From Bacteroides luti (GTDB lineage Bacteria; Bacteroidota; Bacteroidia; Bacteroidales; Bacteroidaceae), in contig NZ_FQTV01000004.1 in NCBI RefSeq assembly GCF_900128905.1, positions 218,249-282,248 of the forward strand: 64,000 nt of DNA. The letters run 5' to 3'. The number at the start of each line of letters is the position of its first letter. Position 1 is the stretch's first letter. The notes beneath the pieces were generated by a model, which worked only from the letters and a program-made list of their open reading frames with translations, did not search any database and had not been told where the DNA came from. A program made the position numbers and the translations under genes. Positions 52,566-62,158 of this stretch are shown in pieces.

Positions 52566-54098
52566 ATGAACGTAATAATAGCATCGATTTTATGCTTTAT
52601 TTTGGGAGGCTCTCTTTCTTACGTTTTGTTTAGATATGTTCTGAAAACAAAATACGAAAGCACCATTAAGGAAGCACAGGTAGAAGCAGAAGTTATTAAA
52701 AAGAACAAGCTTCTCGAGGTTAAGGAAAAGTTCCTGAATAAAAAGGCCGATCTTGAAAAAGAAGTTGCTTTGCGCAATCAAAAGATTCAACAGTCAGAAA
52801 ACAAGTTAAAACAACGCGAACTTGTTTTAAATCAAAAACAAGAAGAGATTCAGAGGAAGAAAGCGGAAGCAGAAGCTGTAAAGGAGAATCTTGAAGTGCA
52901 ACTTGGCATTATCGATAAGAAAAAAGAGGAACTGGATAAGTTGCAACACCAGGAAAGAGAAAAACTGGAAACTCTTTCAGGTCTTTCTGCTGAAGATGCA
53001 AAAAACCGTTTAATTGAGTCTTTGAAGGAAGAAGCAAAAACTGAAGCTTCTTCTTATATCAATGATATCATGGATGATGCGAAACTTACAGCAAACAAAG
53101 AGGCTAAGAGAATCGTTATCCAGTCTATTCAAAGAGTAGCTACTGAAACTGCTATAGAAAACTCTGTAACTGTATTCCATATTGAAAGTGATGAAATAAA
53201 AGGCCGCATCATTGGACGTGAAGGTAGAAACATCCGTGCTCTTGAAGCAGCAACTGGTGTAGAAATTGTAGTAGACGATACCCCTGAAGCTATTGTACTG
53301 TCTGCGTTTGACCCGGTTCGTCGTGAAATTGCCCGCCTAGCTCTTCACCAATTGGTTACTGATGGCCGTATTCACCCTGCCCGTATCGAGGAAGTGGTTG
53401 CTAAAGTTAAAAAGCAAGTGGAAGAAGAAATTATTGAAACAGGTAAACGAACAACTATCGACTTGGGTATCCATGGATTGCATCCTGAACTTATTCGTAT
53501 TATCGGTAAAATGAAATACCGTTCTTCTTATGGCCAGAACTTACTGCAGCACGCTCGCGAAACAGCTAATCTTTGTGCTGTAATGGCTTCTGAACTAGGA
53601 TTGAATCCAAAGAAAGCAAAACGTGCCGGATTATTGCACGATATTGGTAAGGTGCCTGATGAAGAACCAGAATTACCACACGCATTATTAGGTATGAAAC
53701 TAGCAGAGAAGTTCAAAGAAAAACCAGATATCTGTAATGCTATTGGTGCTCACCATGACGAAACAGAGATGACTAGTTTGTTTGCTCCTATTGTTCAGGT
53801 TTGTGATGCTATTTCTGGTGCACGTCCAGGAGCTCGCCGTGAAATTGTTGAAGCTTACATCAAACGTCTGAATGACTTGGAACAATTGGCTATGTCTTAC
53901 CCGGGAGTAACTAAAACTTATGCAATTCAAGCAGGTCGTGAGCTTCGAGTTATTGTTGGTGCCGATAAGATTGACGATAAAGCAACTGAAAACTTATCAT
54001 CAGAAATTGCTAAGAAGATTCAGGATGAAATGACTTATCCAGGTCAGGTTAAGATTACAGTTATCCGTGAAACTCGCGCAATCAGTTTTGCAAAATAG
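52566..54098 (+). CDS. rny: ribonuclease Y
   Basis: A 510-residue endoribonuclease: N-terminal membrane helix (2-20), long coiled coil (25-190), KH domain (about 200-265; [19 protein letters not shown]) and HD domain (about 325-420; [13 protein letters not shown] with the metal-binding HD, and NAIGAHHDE). It starts mRNA decay at the membrane. Length and order are normal. A strong terminator follows. Confidence 0.96.
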   Translation: MNVIIASILCFILGGSLSYVLFRYVLKTKYESTIKEAQVEAEVIKKNKLLEVKEKFLNKKADLEKEVALRNQKIQQSENKLKQRELVLNQKQEEIQRKKAEAEAVKENLEVQLGIIDKKKEELDKLQHQEREKLETLSGLSAEDAKNRLIESLKEEAKTEASSYINDIMDDAKLTANKEAKRIVIQSIQRVATETAIENSVTVFHIESDEIKGRIIGREGRNIRALEAATGVEIVVDDTPEAIVLSAFDPVRREIARLALHQLVTDGRIHPARIEEVVAKVKKQVEEEIIETGKRTTIDLGIHGLHPELIRIIGKMKYRSSYGQNLLQHARETANLCAVMASELGLNPKKAKRAGLLHDIGKVPDEEPELPHALLGMKLAEKFKEKPDICNAIGAHHDETEMTSLFAPIVQVCDAISGARPGARREIVEAYIKRLNDLEQLAMSYPGVTKTYAIQAGRELRVIVGADKIDDKATENLSSEIAKKIQDEMTYPGQVKITVIRETRAISFAK

Positions 54099-54122
54099 AG
54101 TATAAAACACATTTATATTGAG

Positions 54123-54157
54123 AGACCGTTTACGTAATTGTAAACGGTCTTTTTTTG
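54123..54157 (+). terminator. rho-independent terminator of rny
   Basis: AGACCGTTTAC (54123-54133), 6-base loop, GTAAACGGTCT (54140-54150), then T7. Very clear. Confidence 0.95.
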
Positions 54158-54538
54158 TAGATCCTTTTATGCTTTGATACATTAGTCTGGTTTATATGTC
54201 GGACACAATAGATCTCAATATATTAAAAAAGTATTTTGATCCCTCACTCCATCACCAACAGCATCTAACGCGCTCAATATTAATCATATAAAAAGGTGAT
54301 GGTTGTATTTTATCCATCACCAAACCATCACCAAAAGTCGCATCCCTCACTTTTTCGATGCAATAAATAGTACTTTTATTCTTATTGTATCTGCATACAT
54401 TTATAGATTTCGCTCTTTTTAGTTTGAAATAGTGAGGGATGGAGTGAAAAGTGAGGGTAGCTTTTCATAAAGATCCAGCGAGATGTTATCTCATCTCCGG
54501 TTTGCTTTTTTATTTTTCATTCCGTAGTTTTATGTAAT
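54158..54538. repeat. gene-free region with nested inverted repeats
   Basis: No open frame. TCACTCCATC (54244-54253) is matched by GATGGAGTGA (54438-54447), and CCCTCACTTTT (54344-54354) by AAAAGTGAGGG (54447-54457). CCATCACC/CATCACCAA words also recur at 54251, 54315 and 54326. The arrangement suggests a decayed mobile or regulatory element. Confidence 0.55.
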
Positions 54539-54612
54539 CTTGTACAAAACAATTCATTCTTTTGTACAGAAGATATAATTGTTTTGTACAGAAGAATGCA
54601 TTCTTTTGTACA
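54539..54612. repeat. four iteron-like TTGTACA copies with 22-bp period
   Basis: TTGTACA occurs at 54540, 54562, 54584 and 54606, exactly 22 bp apart; the core TGTACA is itself a palindrome. Flanks also partly repeat (GAAGA, CATTCT, AATTGT). This looks like an array of protein-binding sites on one face of the helix. Confidence 0.75.
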
Positions 54613-54877
54613 AGGAAAAATAAATATCCCGAATAATTTTAAAAAAAGTAAACCGGAGTTTTGTTATACTCCGGCGTGATAATTATCAAAAGCCCTCCTT
54701 GCGCATAGTATAAAAAAGATCGCGATTTTCCAGAATTCATCAAATCCTTATCAACATATATTATTTTTAAATAATCAAATACCACACTTATGGTATATTT
54801 CTAAACTGCTAAAAAACAATATACTATTAGATCTATAGAAAAAGCTTCTTTTATTTTTTTGCTAAACAAATCTAATT
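54613..54877. other. AT-rich stretch without a gene
   Basis: No open frame. AACCGGAG...CTCCGG (about 54651-54674) forms a small hairpin with flanking T-rich sequence, possibly a terminator for something lost. Nothing else seen. Confidence 0.4.
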
Positions 54878-54885
54878 TACTTTTG
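54878..54885 (+). promoter_or_regulatory. -7 promoter box of the sulfhydrylase gene
   Basis: TACTTTTG, exact TAnnTTTG match, 35 bp before the start at 54921, with TTTG at 54858 as a possible -33 element. Confidence 0.6.
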
Positions 54886-54920
54886 TAATCTATAAGACGA
54901 TATTTGAAACAATAGGTAAA

Positions 54921-56156
54921 ATGAAAGAAATTAGTTTTGAGTCTCAAGTGCTTCACACACCATTTGAGAAAGAAGATGCTTACCATTCTCTGTCTATGCC
55001 GGTTTATAACACTGCTGCTTATGAATTTGATTCTGCGGAAGCAATGGAAGCAGCTTTTTGCGGACGAACATCCGACCATGCATATTCACGTATTACAAAT
55101 CCAACAGTACAGTATTTTGAAAAAAAGGTATGCAATGTAACAGGTGCTTTAAGTGTTACAGCTCTTAATTCTGGTATGGCTGCAATCAGCAATACGTTAA
55201 TAACTGTGGCCCATGCAGGTGCTAATATAATCACCTCATCTCATCTTTTTGGAAACACTTATTCTTTCATTAAGAACACCCTCGGTGCTTTTGGAGTAGA
55301 AGCACGGTTCTGTGATCTTACAAATCCGGAAGAAGTTCGTTCACAAGTTGATGAAAACACCTGCGCTATCTTTCTGGAAGTAATAACCAACCCACAACTG
55401 GAAGTTGCCGATCTGAAAAAACTTTCTGTAATAGGCAAAGAAATGGGTGTTCCTTTAATTGCTGATACCACTGTTGTACCTTTTAATATATTCAAAGCCA
55501 AAGATTTCGGAGTGGATATTGAAATTGTGTCCAGTACTAAATATATTTCAGGTGGAGCCACCGGTATTGGTGGACTTATACTTGACTATGGAACATTCGA
55601 CTGGAATAATTCTTCAAAACTATCCGAAATGGTTGATCAATTTGGTAATGGAACATTCACTGCTAAATTAAGAAAAGAGATTCATCGTAACCTGGGTGCC
55701 TACATGACTCCGCAAGTAGCTTATATGCAAACACTTGGATTGGACACAATGAAAGTTAGATACGAACGTCAGGCACAAACATGTCTCGAACTGTCAAAGC
55801 AATTGCAGTCTCTAAAGGGAATTGAATCCGTAAACTACACCGGGTTAAAAGAGAATAAGTTCAACGAACTTAGTAATGCCCAGTTCGGACCTTATCCGGG
55901 AGCTATGTTTACTTTTAATCTATCATCAAAAGAAGTCTGTTTTAATTTTATGAACAAATTAAAGCTGATTCGTCGCGCAACCAACCTGTTTGATAATAAA
56001 ACATTGGCTATTCATCCGGCAAGCACCATATACGGCACTTTTACTGAAGAGCAGCGCCAAAGTATGGATGTAGATTCGAAAACAATTCGTTTATCAGTAG
56101 GTCTGGAAAGTGTTGATGATTTATACAATGATATTAAACAAGCTTTAGAAAAATAA
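54921..56156 (+). CDS. O-acetylhomoserine sulfhydrylase-like PLP enzyme
   Basis: A 411-residue Cys/Met-metabolism PLP enzyme. The PLP Lys is K207 in SSTKYISGG; other marks are YSRITNPTVQYFEKKV, SGMAAISNTL and the C-terminal ATNLFDNKTLAIHPASTIYG. Most like MetY, which makes homocysteine from O-acetylhomoserine and sulfide; methionine gamma-lyase or cystathionine enzymes are related options. Monocistronic, with a shared terminator against sucD. Confidence 0.88.
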   Translation: MKEISFESQVLHTPFEKEDAYHSLSMPVYNTAAYEFDSAEAMEAAFCGRTSDHAYSRITNPTVQYFEKKVCNVTGALSVTALNSGMAAISNTLITVAHAGANIITSSHLFGNTYSFIKNTLGAFGVEARFCDLTNPEEVRSQVDENTCAIFLEVITNPQLEVADLKKLSVIGKEMGVPLIADTTVVPFNIFKAKDFGVDIEIVSSTKYISGGATGIGGLILDYGTFDWNNSSKLSEMVDQFGNGTFTAKLRKEIHRNLGAYMTPQVAYMQTLGLDTMKVRYERQAQTCLELSKQLQSLKGIESVNYTGLKENKFNELSNAQFGPYPGAMFTFNLSSKEVCFNFMNKLKLIRRATNLFDNKTLAIHPASTIYGTFTEEQRQSMDVDSKTIRLSVGLESVDDLYNDIKQALEK

Positions 56157-56206
56157 TATTTGCTACTTAAACACAGTAAAAGTTCAATAAGCTTAATATA
56201 TAAAAA

Positions 56207-56267
56207 AGAGCCTCTAAAATAACTTCAAATCGAAAAGATTGAGAAGATTATTTTAGAGGCTCTCTTT
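56207..56267. terminator. bidirectional terminator between convergent genes
   Basis: AGAGCCTCTAAAATAA (56207-56222) pairs perfectly over 16 bp with 56248-56263, flanked by A's on the left and T's on the right, so it can end both the sulfhydrylase gene and sucD transcripts. Confidence 0.92.
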
Positions 56268-56325
56268 TACGCACAATCTGATTACCGAGTGAACTCGACC
56301 CCAATAGGCCGACTATTTCAGACTT

Positions 56326-57210
56326 TTATACTTTAATTCTCTTTAACTGACTTTCTACAATAATTTTAGGAATTAAAGAAGGTTCTCTTGCAACCAACAC
56401 TCCTGCAGCTTCGAAAGCTGCTATTTTTTCTTCAGCAGTACCCGCTCCACTTGAAATAATAGCTCCGGCATGTCCCATCTGTTTATCTGGAGGAGCAAAT
56501 TGACCTGCAATGAAAGCAACAACCGGTTTAGTAATTTCCCAACGAATAAATTCGGCGGCACGTTCCTCTGCATTACCACCTATTTCTCCAATAATTACAA
56601 TAGACTGTGTTTCTTTATCTTTTTCGAAGAGTTCAAGCAATTCACGATAATAAAGTCCGGCAATCTTATCACCTCCAATCCCTATAGCGGTTGATTGTCC
56701 CATGCCTTTTGCCGTAAGATGAGATACCACTTCATAAGTTAATGTACCGCTTCTGCTAATAATCCCCACTCCTCCTTTCGTGAAAACATGCGAAGGCATA
56801 ATACCAACCATACTTTTACCGGGAGATATAACTCCGGGACAATTGGGCCCAACTAATATAGATCCTTTTTGTTGTGCAAATTGATATGCTTCAATAACAT
56901 CAAGTGTAGGTATACCTTCTGTTATACAAATTATTAATCCAATACCTGCATCTGCAGCCTCCATTATTGCATCAGCAGCAAATGCTGCAGGCACAAATAT
57001 AGCAGAAGTATTTGCTCCGGTTTGGTCTACAGCTTCATACATTGTATTGAACACCGGTATGTTATCAACATTTGTTCCCCCTTTACCCGGAGATGTTCCG
57101 GCTACAACATTTGTTCCATAGGCTTTCATCTTCATTGCATGAAAGTATCCATCTCTACCAGTAATACCTTGCACAACCAAACGGGTTGATTCATTTATAA
57201 GAATACTCAT
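56326..57210 (-). CDS. sucD: succinyl-CoA synthetase alpha subunit
   Basis: A 294-residue alpha subunit: [25 protein letters not shown] (CoA-binding start, residues 14-38 in part), [11 protein letters not shown], and the phospho-His loop GHAGAI near residue 246. Interconverts succinyl-CoA and succinate with nucleotide. Follows sucC by 31 bp; normal length. Confidence 0.96.
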   Translation of the reverse strand: MSILINESTRLVVQGITGRDGYFHAMKMKAYGTNVVAGTSPGKGGTNVDNIPVFNTMYEAVDQTGANTSAIFVPAAFAADAIMEAADAGIGLIICITEGIPTLDVIEAYQFAQQKGSILVGPNCPGVISPGKSMVGIMPSHVFTKGGVGIISRSGTLTYEVVSHLTAKGMGQSTAIGIGGDKIAGLYYRELLELFEKDKETQSIVIIGEIGGNAEERAAEFIRWEITKPVVAFIAGQFAPPDKQMGHAGAIISSGAGTAEEKIAAFEAAGVLVAREPSLIPKIIVESQLKRIKV

Positions 57211-57241
57211 ATTGAATGATTTTTTGAATGTTAATACTTCT

Positions 57242-58384
57242 CTAACCAGCCTTTATTGATTGGTTTACAGCCATACGAACAGCCTCACTCATCGTTTCTG
57301 CTACAAGAAAGTCTGAAGAGCTTAGTAATGCTCTACCCTTTTCCTCGTTAGTACCAGTAAGACGCACCACTACGGGAATCTCAGCATGTAAGTCCTCATA
57401 AGCTTTTAACAATCCATTTGCTACATCATCACAACGGGTAATGCCTCCAAATATATTAACCAGAATAACTTTTAACCTACTGTCTTGCAACAAGATCTTC
57501 ATTGCTTCGGTTATTTTTGCAGGATTTGAGCTGCCTCCTATATCCAGGAAATTAGCGGGATGACCTTCATAGAGTCTTATCATATCCATTGTGGTCATAG
57601 CAAGCCCTGCCCCATTGACCATACATCCAATATCTCCTGTAAGATGAACATAACTGAATCCTTTAGCCTTTGCATGTAACTCTAGCGCTTCTTCTTCTGT
57701 TGGTTCTGAGAAGAAACAAATATCTTCCTGCCGATATAATGCATTATCATCAAAAGTCATTTTTGCATCAAGCGCTAGCAGATTGCCCTCTTCGGTTAAA
57801 ACCAACGGATTAATCTCAATAAGTGAAGCATCGGTATCAATAAACAACTGGTACATATTTTGCAGGATTTGCACTATTTGGCCTACCAGTTCCATATCCT
57901 CAAACAAAAAGAAAGAAATTCTTCGAGCCAGATAGTCTGGCATTCCAACGAAAGGATCAATGTTTATCCGATAAATATTTTCAGGAGTATATTTAGCCAC
58001 CTCTTCTATATCTACACCACCTTCAGAGCTAAGCATCATAATAACAGATCTGTTCTTTCTGTCAATACTATAACTCAAATAAAATTCCGATTCAATATTT
58101 ATAGCTTCGCAAACCAACAATTTATTAACCGGCAAACCATTGATCTTCATCTGAAACATTGAAGCTGCATAGTTTATTACATCATTTGTATTATTTACCA
58201 GTTTAACTCCGCCAGCCTTTCCTCTACCACCGGTAAGTACTTGTGCTTTAAGCATAGCTTTCTCTCTATTGAGATTCTCATAAGCAACCAATGCTTCATC
58301 TGCATTACAACAAAGAACATGCTGCTCTACTGGTATACCGTATGATGAGAACAGTTTTTTTGCCTGATATTCGTGTATTTTCAT
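57242..58384 (-). CDS. sucC: succinyl-CoA synthetase beta subunit
   Basis: A 380-residue beta subunit: [22 protein letters not shown]-grasp [28 protein letters not shown], and [16 protein letters not shown] near the C terminus. Binds nucleotide and succinate and pairs with SucD. First gene of the operon, divergent from the SNF2 gene with 143 bp between the starts. Confidence 0.96.
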   Translation of the reverse strand: MKIHEYQAKKLFSSYGIPVEQHVLCCNADEALVAYENLNREKAMLKAQVLTGGRGKAGGVKLVNNTNDVINYAASMFQMKINGLPVNKLLVCEAINIESEFYLSYSIDRKNRSVIMMLSSEGGVDIEEVAKYTPENIYRINIDPFVGMPDYLARRISFFLFEDMELVGQIVQILQNMYQLFIDTDASLIEINPLVLTEEGNLLALDAKMTFDDNALYRQEDICFFSEPTEEEALELHAKAKGFSYVHLTGDIGCMVNGAGLAMTTMDMIRLYEGHPANFLDIGGSSNPAKITEAMKILLQDSRLKVILVNIFGGITRCDDVANGLLKAYEDLHAEIPVVVRLTGTNEEKGRALLSSSDFLVAETMSEAVRMAVNQSIKAG

Positions 58385-58494
58385 CTCTTAGAAATATTAA
58401 AGTAACAGATACTATTGATGGTTATATTAAAACAATTATTTTGTTCGTATTGTTTAAATTCTATCCTTGCATTTTTTATATAAAACAAAGGAGT

Positions 58495-58502
58495 TATCTT
58501 TG
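58495..58502 (+). promoter_or_regulatory. -7 promoter box of the SNF2 helicase gene
   Basis: TATCTTTG, exact TAnnTTTG match, 25 bp before the ATG at 58528. It lies inside a longer in-frame extension and shows that the true start is downstream. Confidence 0.65.
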
Positions 58503-58527
58503 TGGTGAATTAAGAAATAAACTTTCC

Positions 58528-61500
58528 ATGTTTAAATTGATAGTAGGCATTACCCGCCATCTGAATTTAGGTACACTTTTGATTCCTTATATTGTTAAAG
58601 CAGAATCAGAAGAGATTATCCAGGTGGAGGAACAAGCAACATCTTCCTCTCTGCATGATAAATCTCTTACCAAGGCTGAAAAAGAAATAATCGCACTCTC
58701 TTTATGCTATTCAGAGAAAAACTTAATGGAAGTTTATTCAAAAGAAAAAACGGTTTCAGCATTTCTACGTAAACTAACAGACGAGAGACTCAGAGATAAT
58801 ATACGGCCTTATATTGATAAAAAACAGATGGAAATTATTCAGTTAATCAGGCTGAATAAAATTCCATTGTATTACAAAGAGTTGGGCAAAAAGGTTCTAT
58901 ACAACCACAGTAAAATTAAACTGATAGATAAAGATGCTGAAGTCTTTTTTAATTTCAGATCAACAGATCAGCTCTTTAGTTATTCAATTACCTGCAAAAC
59001 AGATGGGAATCCTTTAATCTTAACAGATAAGAAACCTGTTATTATTGTTACATATCAGCCTGCATGTATTTTAGCTAAGGATGAGTTGCTTACATTCAGA
59101 GATATTGAAGCTTCACGCCTACTGCCTTTCTTTAATAAGAATTCGGTAGATGTGCCGGCTTTAATGACTGGTAAGTACATGGAACAAATAGTTATTCCAG
59201 CAGTAGAGCGCTTTCAGGTTGAAGCTTCCGGATTTGATATTATTAAAGATATAACCAGTCAAAAAGCAGTTCTATCAATTGAAAAGTCAGTAGTACAACA
59301 GCCATTATTAAAACTCCGTTTTGAATATGATGATCACTTATTCACTCCAGAGGATTCAATACTAAAGAAGTATGCAAGAATAGATGAATGTAACGGAAAG
59401 TACACCATCCGCTACTATACACGTGATAGTAAATGGGAGAAAAAATGCGTTGAGGAACTTAAAAAACTGGGACTAAAACAATTTAGTAATTCCCAATTTC
59501 AATTATCAGAGGAAGCGTCACAAAGAAATCTTATCAGTTGGATTGGCGCGCATAAGGAGTCACTTCAGAAGATGTTTGAACTTAGCCAGTCGGAAACAGG
59601 TTCAAACTATTATCTGGGAGAGATTTCTCTCAAACAAGAAATAAGTGCTCAGCCCGACTGGTTCGATATACAGATAAAAGTTCAGATCGGGAATTATCAG
59701 TTTTCTTTCATTCATTTTAAAAAACATATCATCAAAGGAATTCGTGAATTCATTCTTCCAGATGGTAATATAGCCTTACTTCCTGAAGAGTGGTTTGAAA
59801 AATACAGCGAACTTCTTACCTTGGGAACTAAGCAAGATGAAGGAATCAGGCTACAAAAAGCTAATTTCAAGCTTCTGGATAGCATAGAAGGAGGAGAAAT
59901 ATGTAAAGAACTGAATAAGTTACAGTTAGAATATATAGACAAAAAAGAATACCCTATACCTACAAGAATTAAAGCTACTCTTCGCGCATATCAGAAAGAA
60001 GGATTCTGGTGGATGTTACATTTATGGGAAAATAACTTCGGAGGTTGCCTTGCCGACGACATGGGATTAGGTAAAACTTTACAAACAATTACAATGTTAC
60101 AGTATCTGTATAACCCCACAGAAACTGAAACGAAAGAAGAAGTTTCTCCATCAGCCAATATTTATAGTGCCGATAAGTCGGGACAACTTTCATTATTTGG
60201 AGATGATCAGACCGAGGATTTTATTTGTGAAAACAGCTTGGCCAATATTTCAAATGCAGAATCACCCGAAGCTAAAGAATCCATTTCAGACATAAAATCT
60301 GCGCCTGAAACAGAATCTGAAGTTGCAAGCGAAACAGTTCTTGTTACCGAACAACGTCCTGCTTCACTGGTAGTTGTGCCAACATCTCTGCTCCATAATT
60401 GGTTAAGAGAAATAAAGAAATTCAGTTCTTTAAGCACCTACGAATATTCTGGTACTGGCAGATTAAGAAGCAAAAGCATTAAACGCATATTCAATCACTA
60501 TAATATTATTCTCACCACATACGGAGTACTCAGAAATGACATTGAACTATTCGAGGACTATCCGTTTGAATGTGTTATACTCGATGAAAGTCAGGCAATC
60601 AAAAATCCGGATTCTGTAACCTATCACTCGGTAGTCCGACTAAAGGCAAAGCATCGTTTGGTACTGACAGGTACTCCTATTGAGAACTCACTGAAAGATC
60701 TTTGGGCGCAATTTAACTTCATAAATCCAGGAATGCTAGGTAGTTCTGAGAGTTTCAGGAATTATTTCATCACGCCTATCACAAAAGAAGGTAATACAAG
60801 GAAAGAAGCTAATCTTCAACAACTTATAAAACCATTTTTCCTGCGAAGGACAAAGAATCAGGTTGCACCAGAACTTCCTTCGCTTACAGAAGAGGTACTT
60901 TATTGTGAAATGTCTCCTGAACAAGAAGAAAATTATAAGAAGGAGAAGAACATATTACGAAATGCTCTGCTGGAGATCGGCAACAAGGAAAATCTGCAGA
61001 AGAACAGTTTCATTGCTCTGCAAGGAATGACCCGTCTGCGTTTAATGGCCAACCACCCACGTATGCTAATGCCCGAATATTCATTTACCTCAGGGAAGAT
61101 GGAACTGATTCTTGAAGCCTATGAAATGCTAATGAGTGAAGGACACAAAGTTCTTATCTTTTCATCGTTCGTAAAATACCTCCATTTGCTAGGCGAAGCT
61201 TTCAATAGAAAAGGCTGGCGTTATGCACTGCTCACCGGACAAACAACTGACAGGGAAAAAGAGATTAACCGTTTTAATAACGAAAAAGAGATATTTGCCT
61301 TCTTTATATCTCTTAAAGCTGGTGGTGTAGGTCTTAACCTAACCGAAGCTGATTATGTATTTATTATAGATCCTTGGTGGAATCCGGCTGCAGAGATGCA
61401 GGCAGTGAGTCGCGCACATCGTATCGGACAAACCAAACAAGTTATCGTTTACCGGTTTATAACCAGCAACACGATAGAAGAAAAGATTCTCAGACTTCAG

Positions 61501-61599
61501 GAAAAGAAAAGCAAGCTGGCAAAAAGCTTCATTACAACTAACAATCCATTAAAATCGTTCAACGACAAAGAGTGGAAAGAACTATTAAATATCTTGTAA
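58528..61599 (+). CDS. SNF2/RapA-family DEAD-box-like helicase
   Basis: A 1023-residue Swi2/Snf2 ATPase. I start at MFKLIVGITRH because a -7 box lies 25 bp upstream and the open frame before it is antisense to sucC. N-terminal 440 residues are a bacterial SNF2-associated region. The motor: Walker A LADDMGLGKTLQT (about 509-521), motif II LDESQAIKN (about 685), motif III LTGTPIENSLKDLW, and C-terminal SRAHRIGQT (about 960). An acidic insert (about 535-600) separates motifs I and Ia. It translocates on double-stranded DNA; the role in Bacteroides is unknown. Not obviously defence-linked here. Confidence 0.92.
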   Translation: MFKLIVGITRHLNLGTLLIPYIVKAESEEIIQVEEQATSSSLHDKSLTKAEKEIIALSLCYSEKNLMEVYSKEKTVSAFLRKLTDERLRDNIRPYIDKKQMEIIQLIRLNKIPLYYKELGKKVLYNHSKIKLIDKDAEVFFNFRSTDQLFSYSITCKTDGNPLILTDKKPVIIVTYQPACILAKDELLTFRDIEASRLLPFFNKNSVDVPALMTGKYMEQIVIPAVERFQVEASGFDIIKDITSQKAVLSIEKSVVQQPLLKLRFEYDDHLFTPEDSILKKYARIDECNGKYTIRYYTRDSKWEKKCVEELKKLGLKQFSNSQFQLSEEASQRNLISWIGAHKESLQKMFELSQSETGSNYYLGEISLKQEISAQPDWFDIQIKVQIGNYQFSFIHFKKHIIKGIREFILPDGNIALLPEEWFEKYSELLTLGTKQDEGIRLQKANFKLLDSIEGGEICKELNKLQLEYIDKKEYPIPTRIKATLRAYQKEGFWWMLHLWENNFGGCLADDMGLGKTLQTITMLQYLYNPTETETKEEVSPSANIYSADKSGQLSLFGDDQTEDFICENSLANISNAESPEAKESISDIKSAPETESEVASETVLVTEQRPASLVVVPTSLLHNWLREIKKFSSLSTYEYSGTGRLRSKSIKRIFNHYNIILTTYGVLRNDIELFEDYPFECVILDESQAIKNPDSVTYHSVVRLKAKHRLVLTGTPIENSLKDLWAQFNFINPGMLGSSESFRNYFITPITKEGNTRKEANLQQLIKPFFLRRTKNQVAPELPSLTEEVLYCEMSPEQEENYKKEKNILRNALLEIGNKENLQKNSFIALQGMTRLRLMANHPRMLMPEYSFTSGKMELILEAYEMLMSEGHKVLIFSSFVKYLHLLGEAFNRKGWRYALLTGQTTDREKEINRFNNEKEIFAFFISLKAGGVGLNLTEADYVFIIDPWWNPAAEMQAVSRAHRIGQTKQVIVYRFITSNTIEEKILRLQEKKSKLAKSFITTNNPLKSFNDKEWKELLNIL

Positions 61600-61728
61600 A
61601 GAAACAATTGCTAAACTATACTTAATAAGTTGAAAATATATAAAAGCCTCAAAATTAAATACATAATAAACATATTTAATATATAGATTTGCCGTCAACC
61701 TAACTTTAAATTTTCAATACGGCCAGGC
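61600..61728. promoter_or_regulatory. control region of the small membrane-protein gene
   Basis: A -7 box TAGATTTG at 61684-61691 precedes the ATG at 61729 by 37 bp. Nothing else is seen between the SNF2 stop and this gene. Confidence 0.5.
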
Positions 61729-61899
61729 ATGAATAAAATAAAAAAATGGCTTTACAAGCGCAATGAAGACGGTTTTATTAACAAAGAACATGAGATATTA
61801 GAAAGAATTCTAATGATATCATTTGGCATTTTTATTATTTTATGTTTAATAATTCTACTTATTTGGGTTATAAAGGACTCAGGTTCACAGCACATTTAA
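61729..61899 (+). CDS. small single-span membrane protein
   Basis: A 56-residue frame (ATG 61729, TAA 61897-61899), shorter than routine ORF cutoffs. N-terminal 27 residues are charged (MNKIKKWLYKRNEDG start), followed by one strongly hydrophobic helix (about 28-48, rich in Ile, Leu and Phe) and a short polar tail. A TAnnTTTG box 37 bp upstream supports expression. Topology is probably N-in. Function unknown; the neighbours give no clue. Confidence 0.6.
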   Translation: MNKIKKWLYKRNEDGFINKEHEILERILMISFGIFIILCLIILLIWVIKDSGSQHI

Positions 61900-62158
61900 T
61901 AATGATATTTTTTGAAACAAACCATATTATGCATAAAATATAATCTATTTTATTAATCCTCGAGAAGGATTTATAATAAGGAATTTACATATAACAGTTT
62001 CATTATTTCTTGTACATTCTTTTTGTATAGAGATTGTTATTTCTATATAAAAAACAATTGAATAAAATGATAATGCGGACAAGGTGAATCGCTTCAACAC
62101 CCGTCCGCATTATTCATTCTAATAAATTATTCGATAATTTTTCTAAATCATTATAGAA
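61900..62158. terminator. gap with terminator for the GH92 gene and small gene
   Basis: ATAATGCGGAC (62070-62080) pairs perfectly with GTCCGCATTAT (62103-62113) across a 22-base loop. T-rich flanks are moderate on both strands, so it may serve both convergent transcripts. The rest of the gap holds nothing I can identify. Confidence 0.7.

Noticed and set aside
58291..58527. 79-residue N-terminal extension of the SNF2 helicase
   Set aside because: It is antisense to sucC at its start, and a -7 box at 58495-58502 inside it places transcription downstream; the start at 58528 fits better.
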